Source: CAZFAI01 sp964516555
GTDB taxonomy: Bacteria > Patescibacteriota > Microgenomatia > UBA12405
Length of the DNA: 32,155 nt
Assembly: GCA_964516555.1 (NCBI GenBank)
Contig: CAZFAI010000006.1
Coordinates: 1 to 32,155 of the forward strand
Direction of reading: 5' to 3'
Positions 1-6,925 of this stretch are shown here, piece by piece. Below the pieces are notes generated by a model, which worked only from the letters and a program-made list of their open reading frames with translations, was not told the DNA's origin and made no database searches. A program made the position numbers and the translations under genes. Numbering within the stretch: the stretch's first letter is position 1; the number at the start of each line of letters is the position of its first letter.

Positions 1-481
1 TAAAAATCTGCTGAATAAAAAATATCGGAACAATCCAGAGGATATTTACATTGATGGGAATCCGGTAAAAGACCATGAAGGCAACAAAGATGGTAGCAGC
101 AAAAAGAAAATCGATAATTTTGGCAAGAATGGTGGCAATGACTAAAATTGTTCTGGGAAAATAAATTTTAGTTATCAGACTGGCTGAGCCAACCAAGGAG
201 TTGGCTGCCGAAACTAAAGAATTTGAAAAAAGGGTCCAGGGAAGCAGGGCGGAAAAAAGAAATACGGAATAAGGAATATTTTCGCTGGCACGGGTGGGAA
301 TACGCAGGATTACCGAAAAGGCAAAGGTCATTACCAGCATTTGGGCCAGGGGATTTAATATTACCCAGAAATAACCAAGAATTGATTGTTTGTATCTGGC
401 TTTGACCTCGCGGCTGACTATTTGCCAGAGAAGTTCGGATCGGCTTATGACAGCACTGGCTTCCCGGTACAATTGCAACAT
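1..481 (-). CDS. ABC-2 type polysaccharide/polyol export permease, N-terminal part (runs off left edge)
   Basis: I translated the minus strand from the ATG at 481-479 and it stays open to the window edge (160 codons). It begins MLQLYREASAVISRSELLWQ and continues with REVKARYKQSILGYFWVILN, the cytosolic-loop-to-first-helix signature of Wzm/TagG/KpsM export permeases. At least three membrane segments follow (near residues 40-60, 70-95 and 115-140), with LPWTLFSNSL and TKIYFPRTIL, both typical of the family. Such permeases pair with a Wzt-type ATPase and export lipid-linked polysaccharide; the ATPase would be expected further left, outside the window. The start is the only ATG in frame near the family's normal N-terminus and lies 9 nt after a minus-strand TATAAT. 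The reading is by eye, but the family match is strong. Confidence 0.88.
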   Translation of the reverse strand, partial: MLQLYREASAVISRSELLWQIVSREVKARYKQSILGYFWVILNPLAQMLVMTFAFSVILRIPTRASENIPYSVFLFSALLPWTLFSNSLVSAANSLVGSASLITKIYFPRTILVIATILAKIIDFLFAATIFVAFMVFYRIPINVNILWIVPIFFIQQIF

Positions 482-490
482 AATGTCTTG

Positions 491-496
491 ATTATA
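491..496 (-). promoter_or_regulatory. -10 box (TATAAT) for the ABC permease gene
   Basis: On the minus strand TATATAAT stands 9 nt before the ATG at 481, so transcription would begin at or within a few bases of the start codon. No good -35 hexamer is visible at 17 nt spacing. No Shine-Dalgarno sequence is present. Confidence 0.5.
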
Positions 497-516
497 TAGC
501 AAGGTGTCCCTTTGTG

Positions 517-522
517 TATAAT
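517..522 (+). promoter_or_regulatory. -10 box (TATAAT) for the CofD/YvcK-family gene
   Basis: TATAAT on the plus strand ends 10 nt before the ATG at 533. It lies 20 bp from the opposite-strand TATAAT at 491-496, making a compact divergent promoter region. The AGGAAG immediately before the ATG is too close to act as a normal ribosome binding site. No clear -35 is seen. Confidence 0.5.
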
Positions 523-532
523 CATTAGGAAG

Positions 533-1510
533 ATGAGGTTGGATATAAAAATATGTACGATTGGGGGCGGATCCGGCATGCCGGTTGTAAATAAGGCACT
601 AGTTGGTGCGGGTATTCGAAACATTAAATCGGTGGTAACTACTTTTGATAGCGGTGGTGACAGCGGAAGAATGAGAACTGATGAAAGAGGGAGAATCTTG
701 GCGTTTTCAGATTATTGGCGGTCGTTGATGTCGTTGTGGAAAGATGGAAAGCAAAAAAGATTATGGGAGGAAATGCTTAAATTTCGTGATGGCAGAGGGA
801 GAAATTTTGGAAACACCTTTTTTCAGTTTATGGAAGAAAGATCCGGAGATTTGTCAAAAGTTGATCTTTTATTTTCTAAGTTGACAAAAGCCAAATTGAT
901 GGGAGAAGTGATTCCTGTGTCGCTTAAACCGGCGGCGCTTTGTTTTGAAACCGAGAGTGGAAAGCAGTACGAAGGAGAGCATCAGTTGGATGATTTGAGG
1001 ATGTCCAAGGATAAAGTTACAGATGTTTGGTTGAAGCCAAAAGTTAGGTCGACGGACGAGGCCAGAATGGCGCTTGAAAACGCTGACTTGATTGTGGTTT
1101 GTCCGGGGAGTTTGTACGGGTCGGTTATTGTAAATTTGTTACCGATTGGTATAAGAGAATCGTATGTAAACAGTAGGGCAAAAAAAATGCTTTTGACAAA
1201 TATCATGTCAGTAGCCAATGAAAATGACGGGTTTGATCAAAATGATTATGTTGAAACCTTTCAAAAGTATTTGAGTTGTGAAAAATGTTTTGACTTGGTA
1301 GTAATGGCAGACTTGAATAAAATTAGGAGGAAAACTTTAGAAGAAAGCCTTCGCAATTACGATATGGAGAGGTCGTTACCTATAAAGTTTAATGCGGTCT
1401 CTAAAGTTAAAACAGTTGTCGAGGATATTGCTATTGTTGAAAAGAAAAACTTGAGGTTAAGGCACAGCGATCAAAAGTTGGCAAAATATTTTTCTGATTT
1501 GCATATATAA
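533..1510 (+). CDS. CofD/YvcK (GlmR)-family protein
   Basis: A 325-residue protein of the family that includes 2-phospho-L-lactate transferase CofD and the bacterial YvcK/GlmR proteins. It has the N-terminal nucleotide-binding loop ICTIGGGSGMPVVNKAL (from about residue 7), then TTFDSGGDSGRMR, corresponding to the family's DDGGSSGRLR motif, then CPGSLYGSVIVNLL, matching GPGSLYTSIIPNLL. It ends with RLRHSDQKLAKYF, like the LRHDPEKLA tail of YvcK. In Bacillus, YvcK/GlmR binds UDP-GlcNAc and controls flux into cell-envelope precursors, so placement beside a glycan locus makes sense, but that role here is inference. I chose ATG 533 over an upstream TTG at 512 because the homologous core begins directly after it and the -10 box overlaps the longer version. 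The next gene starts 7 nt after the stop. Confidence 0.85.
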   Translation: MRLDIKICTIGGGSGMPVVNKALVGAGIRNIKSVVTTFDSGGDSGRMRTDERGRILAFSDYWRSLMSLWKDGKQKRLWEEMLKFRDGRGRNFGNTFFQFMEERSGDLSKVDLLFSKLTKAKLMGEVIPVSLKPAALCFETESGKQYEGEHQLDDLRMSKDKVTDVWLKPKVRSTDEARMALENADLIVVCPGSLYGSVIVNLLPIGIRESYVNSRAKKMLLTNIMSVANENDGFDQNDYVETFQKYLSCEKCFDLVVMADLNKIRRKTLEESLRNYDMERSLPIKFNAVSKVKTVVEDIAIVEKKNLRLRHSDQKLAKYFSDLHI

Positions 1511-1511
1511 T
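1506..1511 (+). promoter_or_regulatory. -10 box (TATAAT) overlapping the stop codon, leaderless-type
   Basis: TATATAAT spans the TAA stop of the upstream gene (1508-1510) and ends 6 nt before the ATG at 1518. That is the -10-to-start distance expected for a leaderless mRNA. There is no Shine-Dalgarno in the 7-nt intergenic gap. A TTGGCA lies further upstream at 1478-1483, but the 22-nt spacing is too long for a standard -35. Confidence 0.5.
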
Positions 1512-1517
1512 GTTTTT

Positions 1518-3227
1518 ATGTCTCAAAAGAAGCACAAAAAATTAAGAAAATTGCAGCAGGTCGGGGAAGAAAAAGCAAAACCGATCATACTAAATGTTAC
1601 GGGAATTGTAGAGATTATCAAAAGTAATTGGAAATTTTTGGCAATGTTGCTGATGGGAGTGTTGCTGGTTTATGCTAATTCAATTGGGGGAGACTTTGTG
1701 TCTGATGATTATGCCACAATAACCCAGAATCCGGATATTGCTAATTTTAGGGCATTGTTTGTTGATTTCAACTTGGTGAATGTAGTTAAGTTTGTGATTG
1801 CCAGTATATTCGGAGTTGACAGCCCTGTTCCATATCACATAACCAGTCTTTTAATCTATTTGGTGGTATGTGTTTTGGTATTTGTGTATGCCTATTTGAT
1901 AACTAACAAAGAAATTGCAGTGTTGACATCAATAATATTTGCGGTTTTGCCAGTGCATGTAGAAGCTGTTTCCTGGATATCAGGAGTTCCCTATTTGTTG
2001 GTGGCTTTGTTTGTTTTGATGAATCTTATATTTTTGAGCTTATTTTTGAAGTCCGGGAATAAAAAATATTTATACTATGTTATTTTGTTATTGTTACCCA
2101 TGTTTTTTGCAGACAGGGTGAGATCTTTTGCTTTTTTCCCTCTGGCTTTGGTCTATATAACAGCACACAGTAAAGCGTTAAAGGTGAAGGTGGACTATGG
2201 GAAAATATTTTCAATATTGTTGCTGTTGGGGTTTGTTGGTGTAGTAATGATGTGGCCTAGGATAAATACTAGGTTACAAAATGTAAATTCGGGGTATAAT
2301 TTTTCGGAAAGCATATTTTACGATCCATTATTCCAGTATCCTACCGCAATTGCCAAATACCTACAGCTAATATTTGTACCAACTGATCTGACTTTGTATC
2401 AGACAATGTATCCGATTCCAGCATGGCTTAATTCGATAATTCTTATTCTATATTTTGCCAATGTGGGGTATTTTTGGTTCAGGAACAAGACAATATTTTT
2501 TGCTTTAGCATTTATATTCTTGGCTACTGCACCATCTATGGCACCGGTGAAAGTAAGCTGGTTAGTAGCTGAAAGATACGTATTTTTAGGGTCGTTTGGT
2601 TTTAGTTTATTTTTGGGAATAATATTTAGTAAGTTGTTCAAAAAACATTCTAGCTTGGCGGTGGTTACTTTGATATTATTGTGTATTTTGTATGGTGCTA
2701 GAGTTGTTATGAGGAATGATAATTGGAGTACGAATCATAAATTATGGGTAAACACCGTTCAGGTTTCGTCGAATAGCCATAATGCCTGGAACAATATTGG
2801 GGATGATTATGACAAACTTGAAGATTATGAAAATTCGATCAAAGGTTTTACTCAATCAACAGTTATGAAAAATAATTATGCCGATGCTTATCACAATAGA
2901 GCCAACATATTTTACAAAATTGGCAGATATGATCTGGCCAAAGAGAGTTATAAAATAGCCTTGCATTTTTCACCGGAACTTTATCAAACTTATTTAAGCT
3001 TGATACAGATAGATATGGTTGAGGGTAACTTTAAGTCGGCAATGGAAAACACAGAGAAGTTAATAGAATTACAGCCGAATAATCCGCAGTCTTATTATGC
3101 AGCTGGAGTAGTTTTGGGTCAGTCCGGGCGAGTAGATGAGGCCAAGGGTATGTTTAACCAAAGCTTGAAAATTGTTCCGAATTTCAATCCTTCAATTGAG
3201 GCTCTCCGTCAGATTAAGGCGCTTTAA
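1518..3227 (+). CDS. TMTC-like membrane glycosyltransferase with C-terminal TPR repeats
   Basis: A 569-residue protein with a basic N-terminal tail, about ten membrane segments (roughly residues 38-400), then a soluble TPR region (about 420-569). The first outer loop has GGDFVSDDYATITQNP with the acid pair D63-D64, where PMT-fold enzymes carry their catalytic acidic motif. PVHVEAVSWISG at 145-156 is the hallmark of the TMTC/DUF1736 family, whose animal members are protein O-mannosyltransferases. About four TPR units are visible, for example DAYHNRANIFYKIGRYDLA followed by a matching helix. The likely activity is transfer of a sugar from a polyprenyl-phosphate donor to an acceptor outside the membrane; acceptor and sugar are unknown. 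The TPRs could bind a protein acceptor or partner. It shares its strand only with the preceding gene and its stop lies 1 nt from the stop of the opposing carbamoyltransferase gene. Confidence 0.8.
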   Translation: MSQKKHKKLRKLQQVGEEKAKPIILNVTGIVEIIKSNWKFLAMLLMGVLLVYANSIGGDFVSDDYATITQNPDIANFRALFVDFNLVNVVKFVIASIFGVDSPVPYHITSLLIYLVVCVLVFVYAYLITNKEIAVLTSIIFAVLPVHVEAVSWISGVPYLLVALFVLMNLIFLSLFLKSGNKKYLYYVILLLLPMFFADRVRSFAFFPLALVYITAHSKALKVKVDYGKIFSILLLLGFVGVVMMWPRINTRLQNVNSGYNFSESIFYDPLFQYPTAIAKYLQLIFVPTDLTLYQTMYPIPAWLNSIILILYFANVGYFWFRNKTIFFALAFIFLATAPSMAPVKVSWLVAERYVFLGSFGFSLFLGIIFSKLFKKHSSLAVVTLILLCILYGARVVMRNDNWSTNHKLWVNTVQVSSNSHNAWNNIGDDYDKLEDYENSIKGFTQSTVMKNNYADAYHNRANIFYKIGRYDLAKESYKIALHFSPELYQTYLSLIQIDMVEGNFKSAMENTEKLIELQPNNPQSYYAAGVVLGQSGRVDEAKGMFNQSLKIVPNFNPSIEALRQIKAL

Positions 3228-3228
3228 A

Positions 3229-4326
3229 TTATTTTTCTATTATATAATCCCCAATTGCCAGGATGTCTAAGCCAGTTCCAAAAAATGTTTTGATGGCTTC
3301 TTTGGGTGTATTCACAAGTGGCTGTTCGGCATCATTGAAGGAAGTGTTTAGAAGTGCCGGAATATTTGTTATCTTGGAAAACTCTGAAATTAGTTGATGG
3401 TATTTGGGGTTAGCTTTTTGAGTAACACTTTGGATTCGGGCAGTTTTGTCAACATGTACGGCCTGACTAATATCTTTCATCCCCTTTTGATTGACATTGA
3501 AAGCAAGGTTCATAAAAGGGTGAGTAAAGTAATTGTCAAAGTATTCGTGGCCATGTTCATCAAGAACTGAGGGTGCAAAGGGACGCCATGATTCACGATG
3601 TTTAACTTTTCTGTTAATTTTGTCTTTCATACCTTTTTGACCGGGATGAGCCAGGATACTTCTATTGCCTAAAGCGCGTGGCCCGATTTCCAATCTACCC
3701 TGAAACCAGCCAACTATTTTTCCTTCAGAAAGTATTTTGGCGATATGGGAAGTTATATTTTTGGACTTTTCGTAAGATATTTTTGCTTCTTTTAGGATTG
3801 TTTCTATCTCGTCGTTGCTGTACTCGGGACCCCAGTAGGCATGATCCATATGGAAGTCGGAATTTTCACCTAAAGTGTTTGCCAGCTCGAGGGCGGCTCC
3901 AATTGCCGTGCCGGCATCGTTGGCAGCTGGTTGGATATAAATATTGTCTACGAAAGATAATTCTTTGATTTTGGCATTCATGTCGCAATTGAGCGCGACA
4001 CCACCAGCAAGGCAATAGTTGCCAATAGCGTTTCTGCTATATAAGTTTCTAGCTAATGATTGTCCGGCTTTTTCTGTAAATCTTTGGACAGTCAGGGCAA
4101 CATTTTTGTGATGATCATTTAGACTTTCAGATCTGGGTCTTCTGGGACCAAAATTACCCCAAAACTTATTTTGCCAATCTGGGAGTAGCTCATAGCCATT
4201 TTTGGTGACTTTCCAATAAGGAGATGTATTTAGAGTTTTTTTCCCCCAACCGGCAAGACCCATGACTTTACCTTCGTGTGAGTGAGGCTTGAAACCGAGT
4301 ATGTCGGTAGTTTCACCATAAACCAT
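3229..4326 (-). CDS. Carbamoyltransferase (NodU/CmcH family), C-terminal part after an in-frame stop
   Basis: 365 codons open from the first ATG after the TAA at 4338-4336. The sequence reads straight on from the N-terminal part in the same frame: after the stop come Ser-Leu-Gly, then MVYGETTDILGFKPHSHEGK, then VMGLAGWGKK, all expected in mid-protein. It contains CLAGGVALNCDMNAK and AANDAGTAIGAAL from the Kae1-like nucleotide-binding domain. The C-terminal domain signature GWFQGRLEIGPRALGNRSIL appears around residues 206-225, with ESWRPFAPSVL after it. The family moves a carbamoyl group from carbamoyl phosphate, through a carbamoyl-adenylate, to sugar or antibiotic hydroxyls. Alone, this half lacks the HHLAHA metal-binding motif. 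No Shine-Dalgarno precedes the ATG, so independent translation is doubtful. It is the last gene of the minus-strand cluster. Confidence 0.85.
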   Translation of the reverse strand: MVYGETTDILGFKPHSHEGKVMGLAGWGKKTLNTSPYWKVTKNGYELLPDWQNKFWGNFGPRRPRSESLNDHHKNVALTVQRFTEKAGQSLARNLYSRNAIGNYCLAGGVALNCDMNAKIKELSFVDNIYIQPAANDAGTAIGAALELANTLGENSDFHMDHAYWGPEYSNDEIETILKEAKISYEKSKNITSHIAKILSEGKIVGWFQGRLEIGPRALGNRSILAHPGQKGMKDKINRKVKHRESWRPFAPSVLDEHGHEYFDNYFTHPFMNLAFNVNQKGMKDISQAVHVDKTARIQSVTQKANPKYHQLISEFSKITNIPALLNTSFNDAEQPLVNTPKEAIKTFFGTGLDILAIGDYIIEK

Positions 4327-4335
4327 ACCCAGACT

Positions 4336-4338
4336 TTA
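4336..4338 (-). other. In-frame TAA interrupting the carbamoyltransferase reading frame
   Basis: Reading the minus strand, ...GGA ATC AAT TAA AGT CTG GGT ATG GTT... keeps one frame through the stop, and protein homology continues on both sides. A single C-to-T change from CAA (Gln) or a draft base error would produce it. Without the stop the protein would be 552 residues, a normal length for the family. Confidence 0.85.
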
Positions 4339-4887
4339 ATTGATTCCGATTTTGTCAATTTTCTTTAATTTTTTATTATTTGCTACCCAAAGAGATCCAG
4401 AATCATCCTCACCCTGTCCGTCAATAGTGATAATATTGGCTTTGTCAAAACCGGAACAACGAAAAGCGCTGGCAGCATGGGCTAGGTGGTGAGGAACAAA
4501 GGAAATTTTAATACGGTTTTGGCCTTCCATTCTAAATCCTTTGGATTTGAGCCAGTCATAAAGTCTGATTAATCCGGTGTAATATTCTGAGAATGCACCA
4601 AATTCTCTGAAAGCTCTTTTAAGATTACCATCAATTATATTTTCAAAAAATGACCGGCCGTAGTATCCAAGAGGATGTCTGTAGCCAATTGCAATGGCGT
4701 CAACTTCTACTGGAAGAACATTTGCTACTGAAAGGCAGTGTTCGATTGATTTGATAGGAATAATGCGGGGTGAGTGTTTTAGGCCATTGAAACGCTCTTC
4801 TTCAACCGCTGCCAGAAGTTTTTTGTCCTTGATTATTGCTGCTGCTGAGTTCCAAGAGATGGGTGCGGTTATGCCAAGAATTGTCAT
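4336..4887 (-). CDS. Carbamoyltransferase (NodU/CmcH family), N-terminal part ending at an in-frame stop
   Basis: 183 codons starting MTILGITAPISWNSAAAIIK, the usual opening of the family. VPHHLAHAASAF follows, with the HHLAHA metal-binding motif at residues 133-138. NIITIDGQGEDDSGSLW is the start of the phosphate-binding part of the Kae1-like domain. The reading then meets TAA where homologs carry on into the C-terminal half in the same frame. Together the two parts form one ordinary carbamoyltransferase broken by a nonsense codon. If functional, it would carbamoylate a sugar of the glycan built by the neighbouring enzymes. The gene begins 18 nt after the stop of the preceding GT2 gene, one of the few real gaps in the cluster. 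Confidence 0.85.
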   Translation of the reverse strand: MTILGITAPISWNSAAAIIKDKKLLAAVEEERFNGLKHSPRIIPIKSIEHCLSVANVLPVEVDAIAIGYRHPLGYYGRSFFENIIDGNLKRAFREFGAFSEYYTGLIRLYDWLKSKGFRMEGQNRIKISFVPHHLAHAASAFRCSGFDKANIITIDGQGEDDSGSLWVANNKKLKKIDKIGIN

Positions 4888-4896
4888 GATAATGAT

Positions 4897-4902
4897 TCTA
4901 TA
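4897..4902 (-). promoter_or_regulatory. Possible weak -10 box (TATAGA) before the carbamoyltransferase gene
   Basis: In the 18-nt gap before ATG 4887 the minus strand has TATAGAAT, leaving 9 nt to the start codon, as at the permease promoter. It matches the consensus at only four to five positions and has no -35, so it may be chance. Confidence 0.25.
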
Positions 4903-4905
4903 GGA

Positions 4906-5928
4906 TTAACTGATGGGCAACAAGCTGTTTGAAATTTTAATTGGTATACGAGGAAGGTGTCGGGAAATAATTTTTTCCTTGTAATAATCCGTTAGCCATC
5001 TTAATAATTTGATGGGAATAAGAATAGTAGTAATACTATAAAAATAAAATAGTGGAGAGATAAGATTTAGGGGACGGATTTTTGTAAGATAATATATTTC
5101 GCGAATTAAATTAAAAAAAGTAGAATAGTTTTTAATTTGTATTAAACCAACATAGTTTTTTGCTACATGCTTTTTGGCTAATGAATATAATTTTGGAAAT
5201 TTGTTTTTTGGGATTGTCCTTTCGATCATTTCGACCCATGTCAAGATTGGAGAGCGGTTATATATGCTCGATTTGAATCTAGTTTGACTATACTTAATTT
5301 GGACGGCAATAGTGTAATCTTTTAAAAATACACATTTGTGTTTTGTAGCAATTTTTAAAAATGGTTGTACGTGGGCAGTAAAAATTTCAGTGTTGAAAGA
5401 GAGAAGGTATTGTTTCTTGTAAGCAAGACCAGACAATTGACCGATAGATTCAATTAGAGGAATTATTTGGTCGGGTTTTTGGGTAATATCTATAAGAGTA
5501 TTTTTGACAGTGTTTGGTGGTGGAATATGTCTGATAGGTTTTCTTATATCGTTGGTAAACCAGTAATAAGGTCGGGTAACAATGCTAACTTTCGGATTAT
5601 TCTGAAACTCATAAATAGTTTTCCAAAGGCCATTGTTGATGATAAAGTCATCCTGTCCCATTAAAAATATAATTTCACCGGATGCGAGTTTTGGAAAATT
5701 ATTTAAGTTGTGGGCATAACCAATATTTTTGGAGTTTCGGTGAATTTTGATGTTTTTAATATTTTGGGATTTTATTACTGAAATTGTATCGTCAGTAGAA
5801 CAATCATCGCTTATAATAATTTCAAGATTGGGGTAATTTTGGGCAATAATATTTTTTAGAGTAGGCAGAATAATATCTTGCGCGTTATAGGTGGGTATAC
5901 AGATTGAGACTTTGGGATTATTTTTCAT
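4906..5928 (-). CDS. Glycosyltransferase family 2
   Basis: A 340-residue GT-A enzyme when started at ATG 5928 (MKNNPKVSICIPTYNAQ). The longer open frame upstream lies wholly inside the preceding GT4 gene and has no family similarity. The first strand VSICIPTYNA, the nucleotide-binding IIISDDCSTDDT (D41, D42) and a metal-site GQDDF (D93, D94) are present; the last is a QDD version of the usual DXD. The C-terminal half has basic and aromatic stretches ending in one hydrophobic segment (about residues 285-305) that probably anchors it to the membrane. The ATG overlaps the preceding stop by 11 nt (ATGAAAAATAA), which suggests translational coupling. Sugar specificity cannot be read from the sequence. 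Confidence 0.85.
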   Translation of the reverse strand: MKNNPKVSICIPTYNAQDIILPTLKNIIAQNYPNLEIIISDDCSTDDTISVIKSQNIKNIKIHRNSKNIGYAHNLNNFPKLASGEIIFLMGQDDFIINNGLWKTIYEFQNNPKVSIVTRPYYWFTNDIRKPIRHIPPPNTVKNTLIDITQKPDQIIPLIESIGQLSGLAYKKQYLLSFNTEIFTAHVQPFLKIATKHKCVFLKDYTIAVQIKYSQTRFKSSIYNRSPILTWVEMIERTIPKNKFPKLYSLAKKHVAKNYVGLIQIKNYSTFFNLIREIYYLTKIRPLNLISPLFYFYSITTILIPIKLLRWLTDYYKEKIISRHLPRIPIKISNSLLPIS

Positions 5929-6925
5929 CTTTGAGTATACTAATAACTTTTTTTGCAAATTCATTTTTGTTATGAATCGGAGAGGTATATATTCTTTTAC
6001 CAAAATTACGGACAAGAACAGGTAGATCGTAGGTGACAACTTTTGACTTACAAGCTAACGCTTCCTCAACAACCATTCCGTAACCTTCTTCATGGCTGGG
6101 TAGTAATAGTAAGCCTGATGATTTGATTAGACCAAAAGTTTTTTTGGAAGGGAGGAATCCTAAGATGTCTATATTAGGATTAAGTTGTTGGAAATTTATT
6201 GCTTTTTTGAGATTATGTAGATTGTTATCTATATCTTTTCCAATAATTGCTAGTTTTGCTTGAGGCATCGTATCTGTAACGTATCGCCAGATATCTATAA
6301 GATCAAATATACCTTTGGATTTTCTTAGTTGTCCTAAAAATATTGCTGAATATTTTTCTTCTGAGGGGGGAGAGTTTTTGATTGTAATTAAATCTATTTG
6401 TGGTTTTTGAAAAATGATATTTTGCTTTTTGAAGGAATATAACCTTACGAGGTCGTTGGCTAGGTTGATATTATCAACTATTACTTTATCGGCCTTGGAT
6501 TTTATAAAATGGAAACTTATTTTTTGAGCAAGGTTAGAGATCCATCTTTCTTGTGGTATCAAATGGTAAATATATTGTTCCCAAACAGTTTTTTTAGATA
6601 ATAATTTTTGGAAATAGGCGGGAAGGACGTCGGGCAAAAAATCCGATGAAGAGTGGACGAGATCGTATCTCTGATTTATTAACATACCTATGCTAAGAAA
6701 AATTCTCTTGAAATAAATCCAGGCTGGAGAAGAAAAATCCTTTTCTTTTGTGGTTATGTGGTAGGTGGCTTTAATATCATTATCCTGACAAAGGTTTTGG
6801 CCAAGCTTTGAGGTGAGTATTTCAAGTTGGTGCGTTTTTGATAAGACTTTGGCGCGATCAATAAAGAGTTTGTCTCCTCCACTAATCCCCTGACTGTATG
6901 AATTCAGTAGTCCGAGAATTTTCAT
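5918..6925 (-). CDS. Glycosyltransferase family 4 (GT-B)
   Basis: A 335-residue retaining GT-B enzyme. The N-terminal domain opens MKILGLLNSYSQGISGGDKL with the glycine-rich acceptor loop. The C-terminal domain has SAIFLGQLRKSKGIFDLIDI, the typical linker and first strand, and LLLLPSHEEGYGMVVEEALA carrying the donor-binding E-x7-E pair (E280, E288). It would transfer a sugar from a nucleotide donor at the inner face of the membrane. It overlaps the upstream GT2 gene by 4 nt (ATGA) and the downstream one by 11 nt, so it is part of one polycistronic unit. Donor and acceptor are unknown. Confidence 0.88.
   Translation of the reverse strand: MKILGLLNSYSQGISGGDKLFIDRAKVLSKTHQLEILTSKLGQNLCQDNDIKATYHITTKEKDFSSPAWIYFKRIFLSIGMLINQRYDLVHSSSDFLPDVLPAYFQKLLSKKTVWEQYIYHLIPQERWISNLAQKISFHFIKSKADKVIVDNINLANDLVRLYSFKKQNIIFQKPQIDLITIKNSPPSEEKYSAIFLGQLRKSKGIFDLIDIWRYVTDTMPQAKLAIIGKDIDNNLHNLKKAINFQQLNPNIDILGFLPSKKTFGLIKSSGLLLLPSHEEGYGMVVEEALACKSKVVTYDLPVLVRNFGKRIYTSPIHNKNEFAKKVISILKDEK

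Noticed and set aside
223..405. Plus-strand open frame of 60 codons
   Set aside because: It lies opposite the ABC permease gene, whose minus-strand translation is clearly homologous; the plus product has no recognisable features.
3678..3968. Plus-strand open frame of 96 codons
   Set aside because: Antisense to the conserved C-terminal half of the carbamoyltransferase.
4336..4338. Recoded TAA (read as an amino acid)
   Set aside because: Many genes here end at TAA with the next gene starting in or just after it, so general recoding is not supported.
5929..6039. Longer N-terminus of the GT2 gene starting at 6039
   Set aside because: The extra 37 residues lie inside the GT4 gene, are not GT2-like, and the ATG at 5928 directly precedes the conserved first strand.
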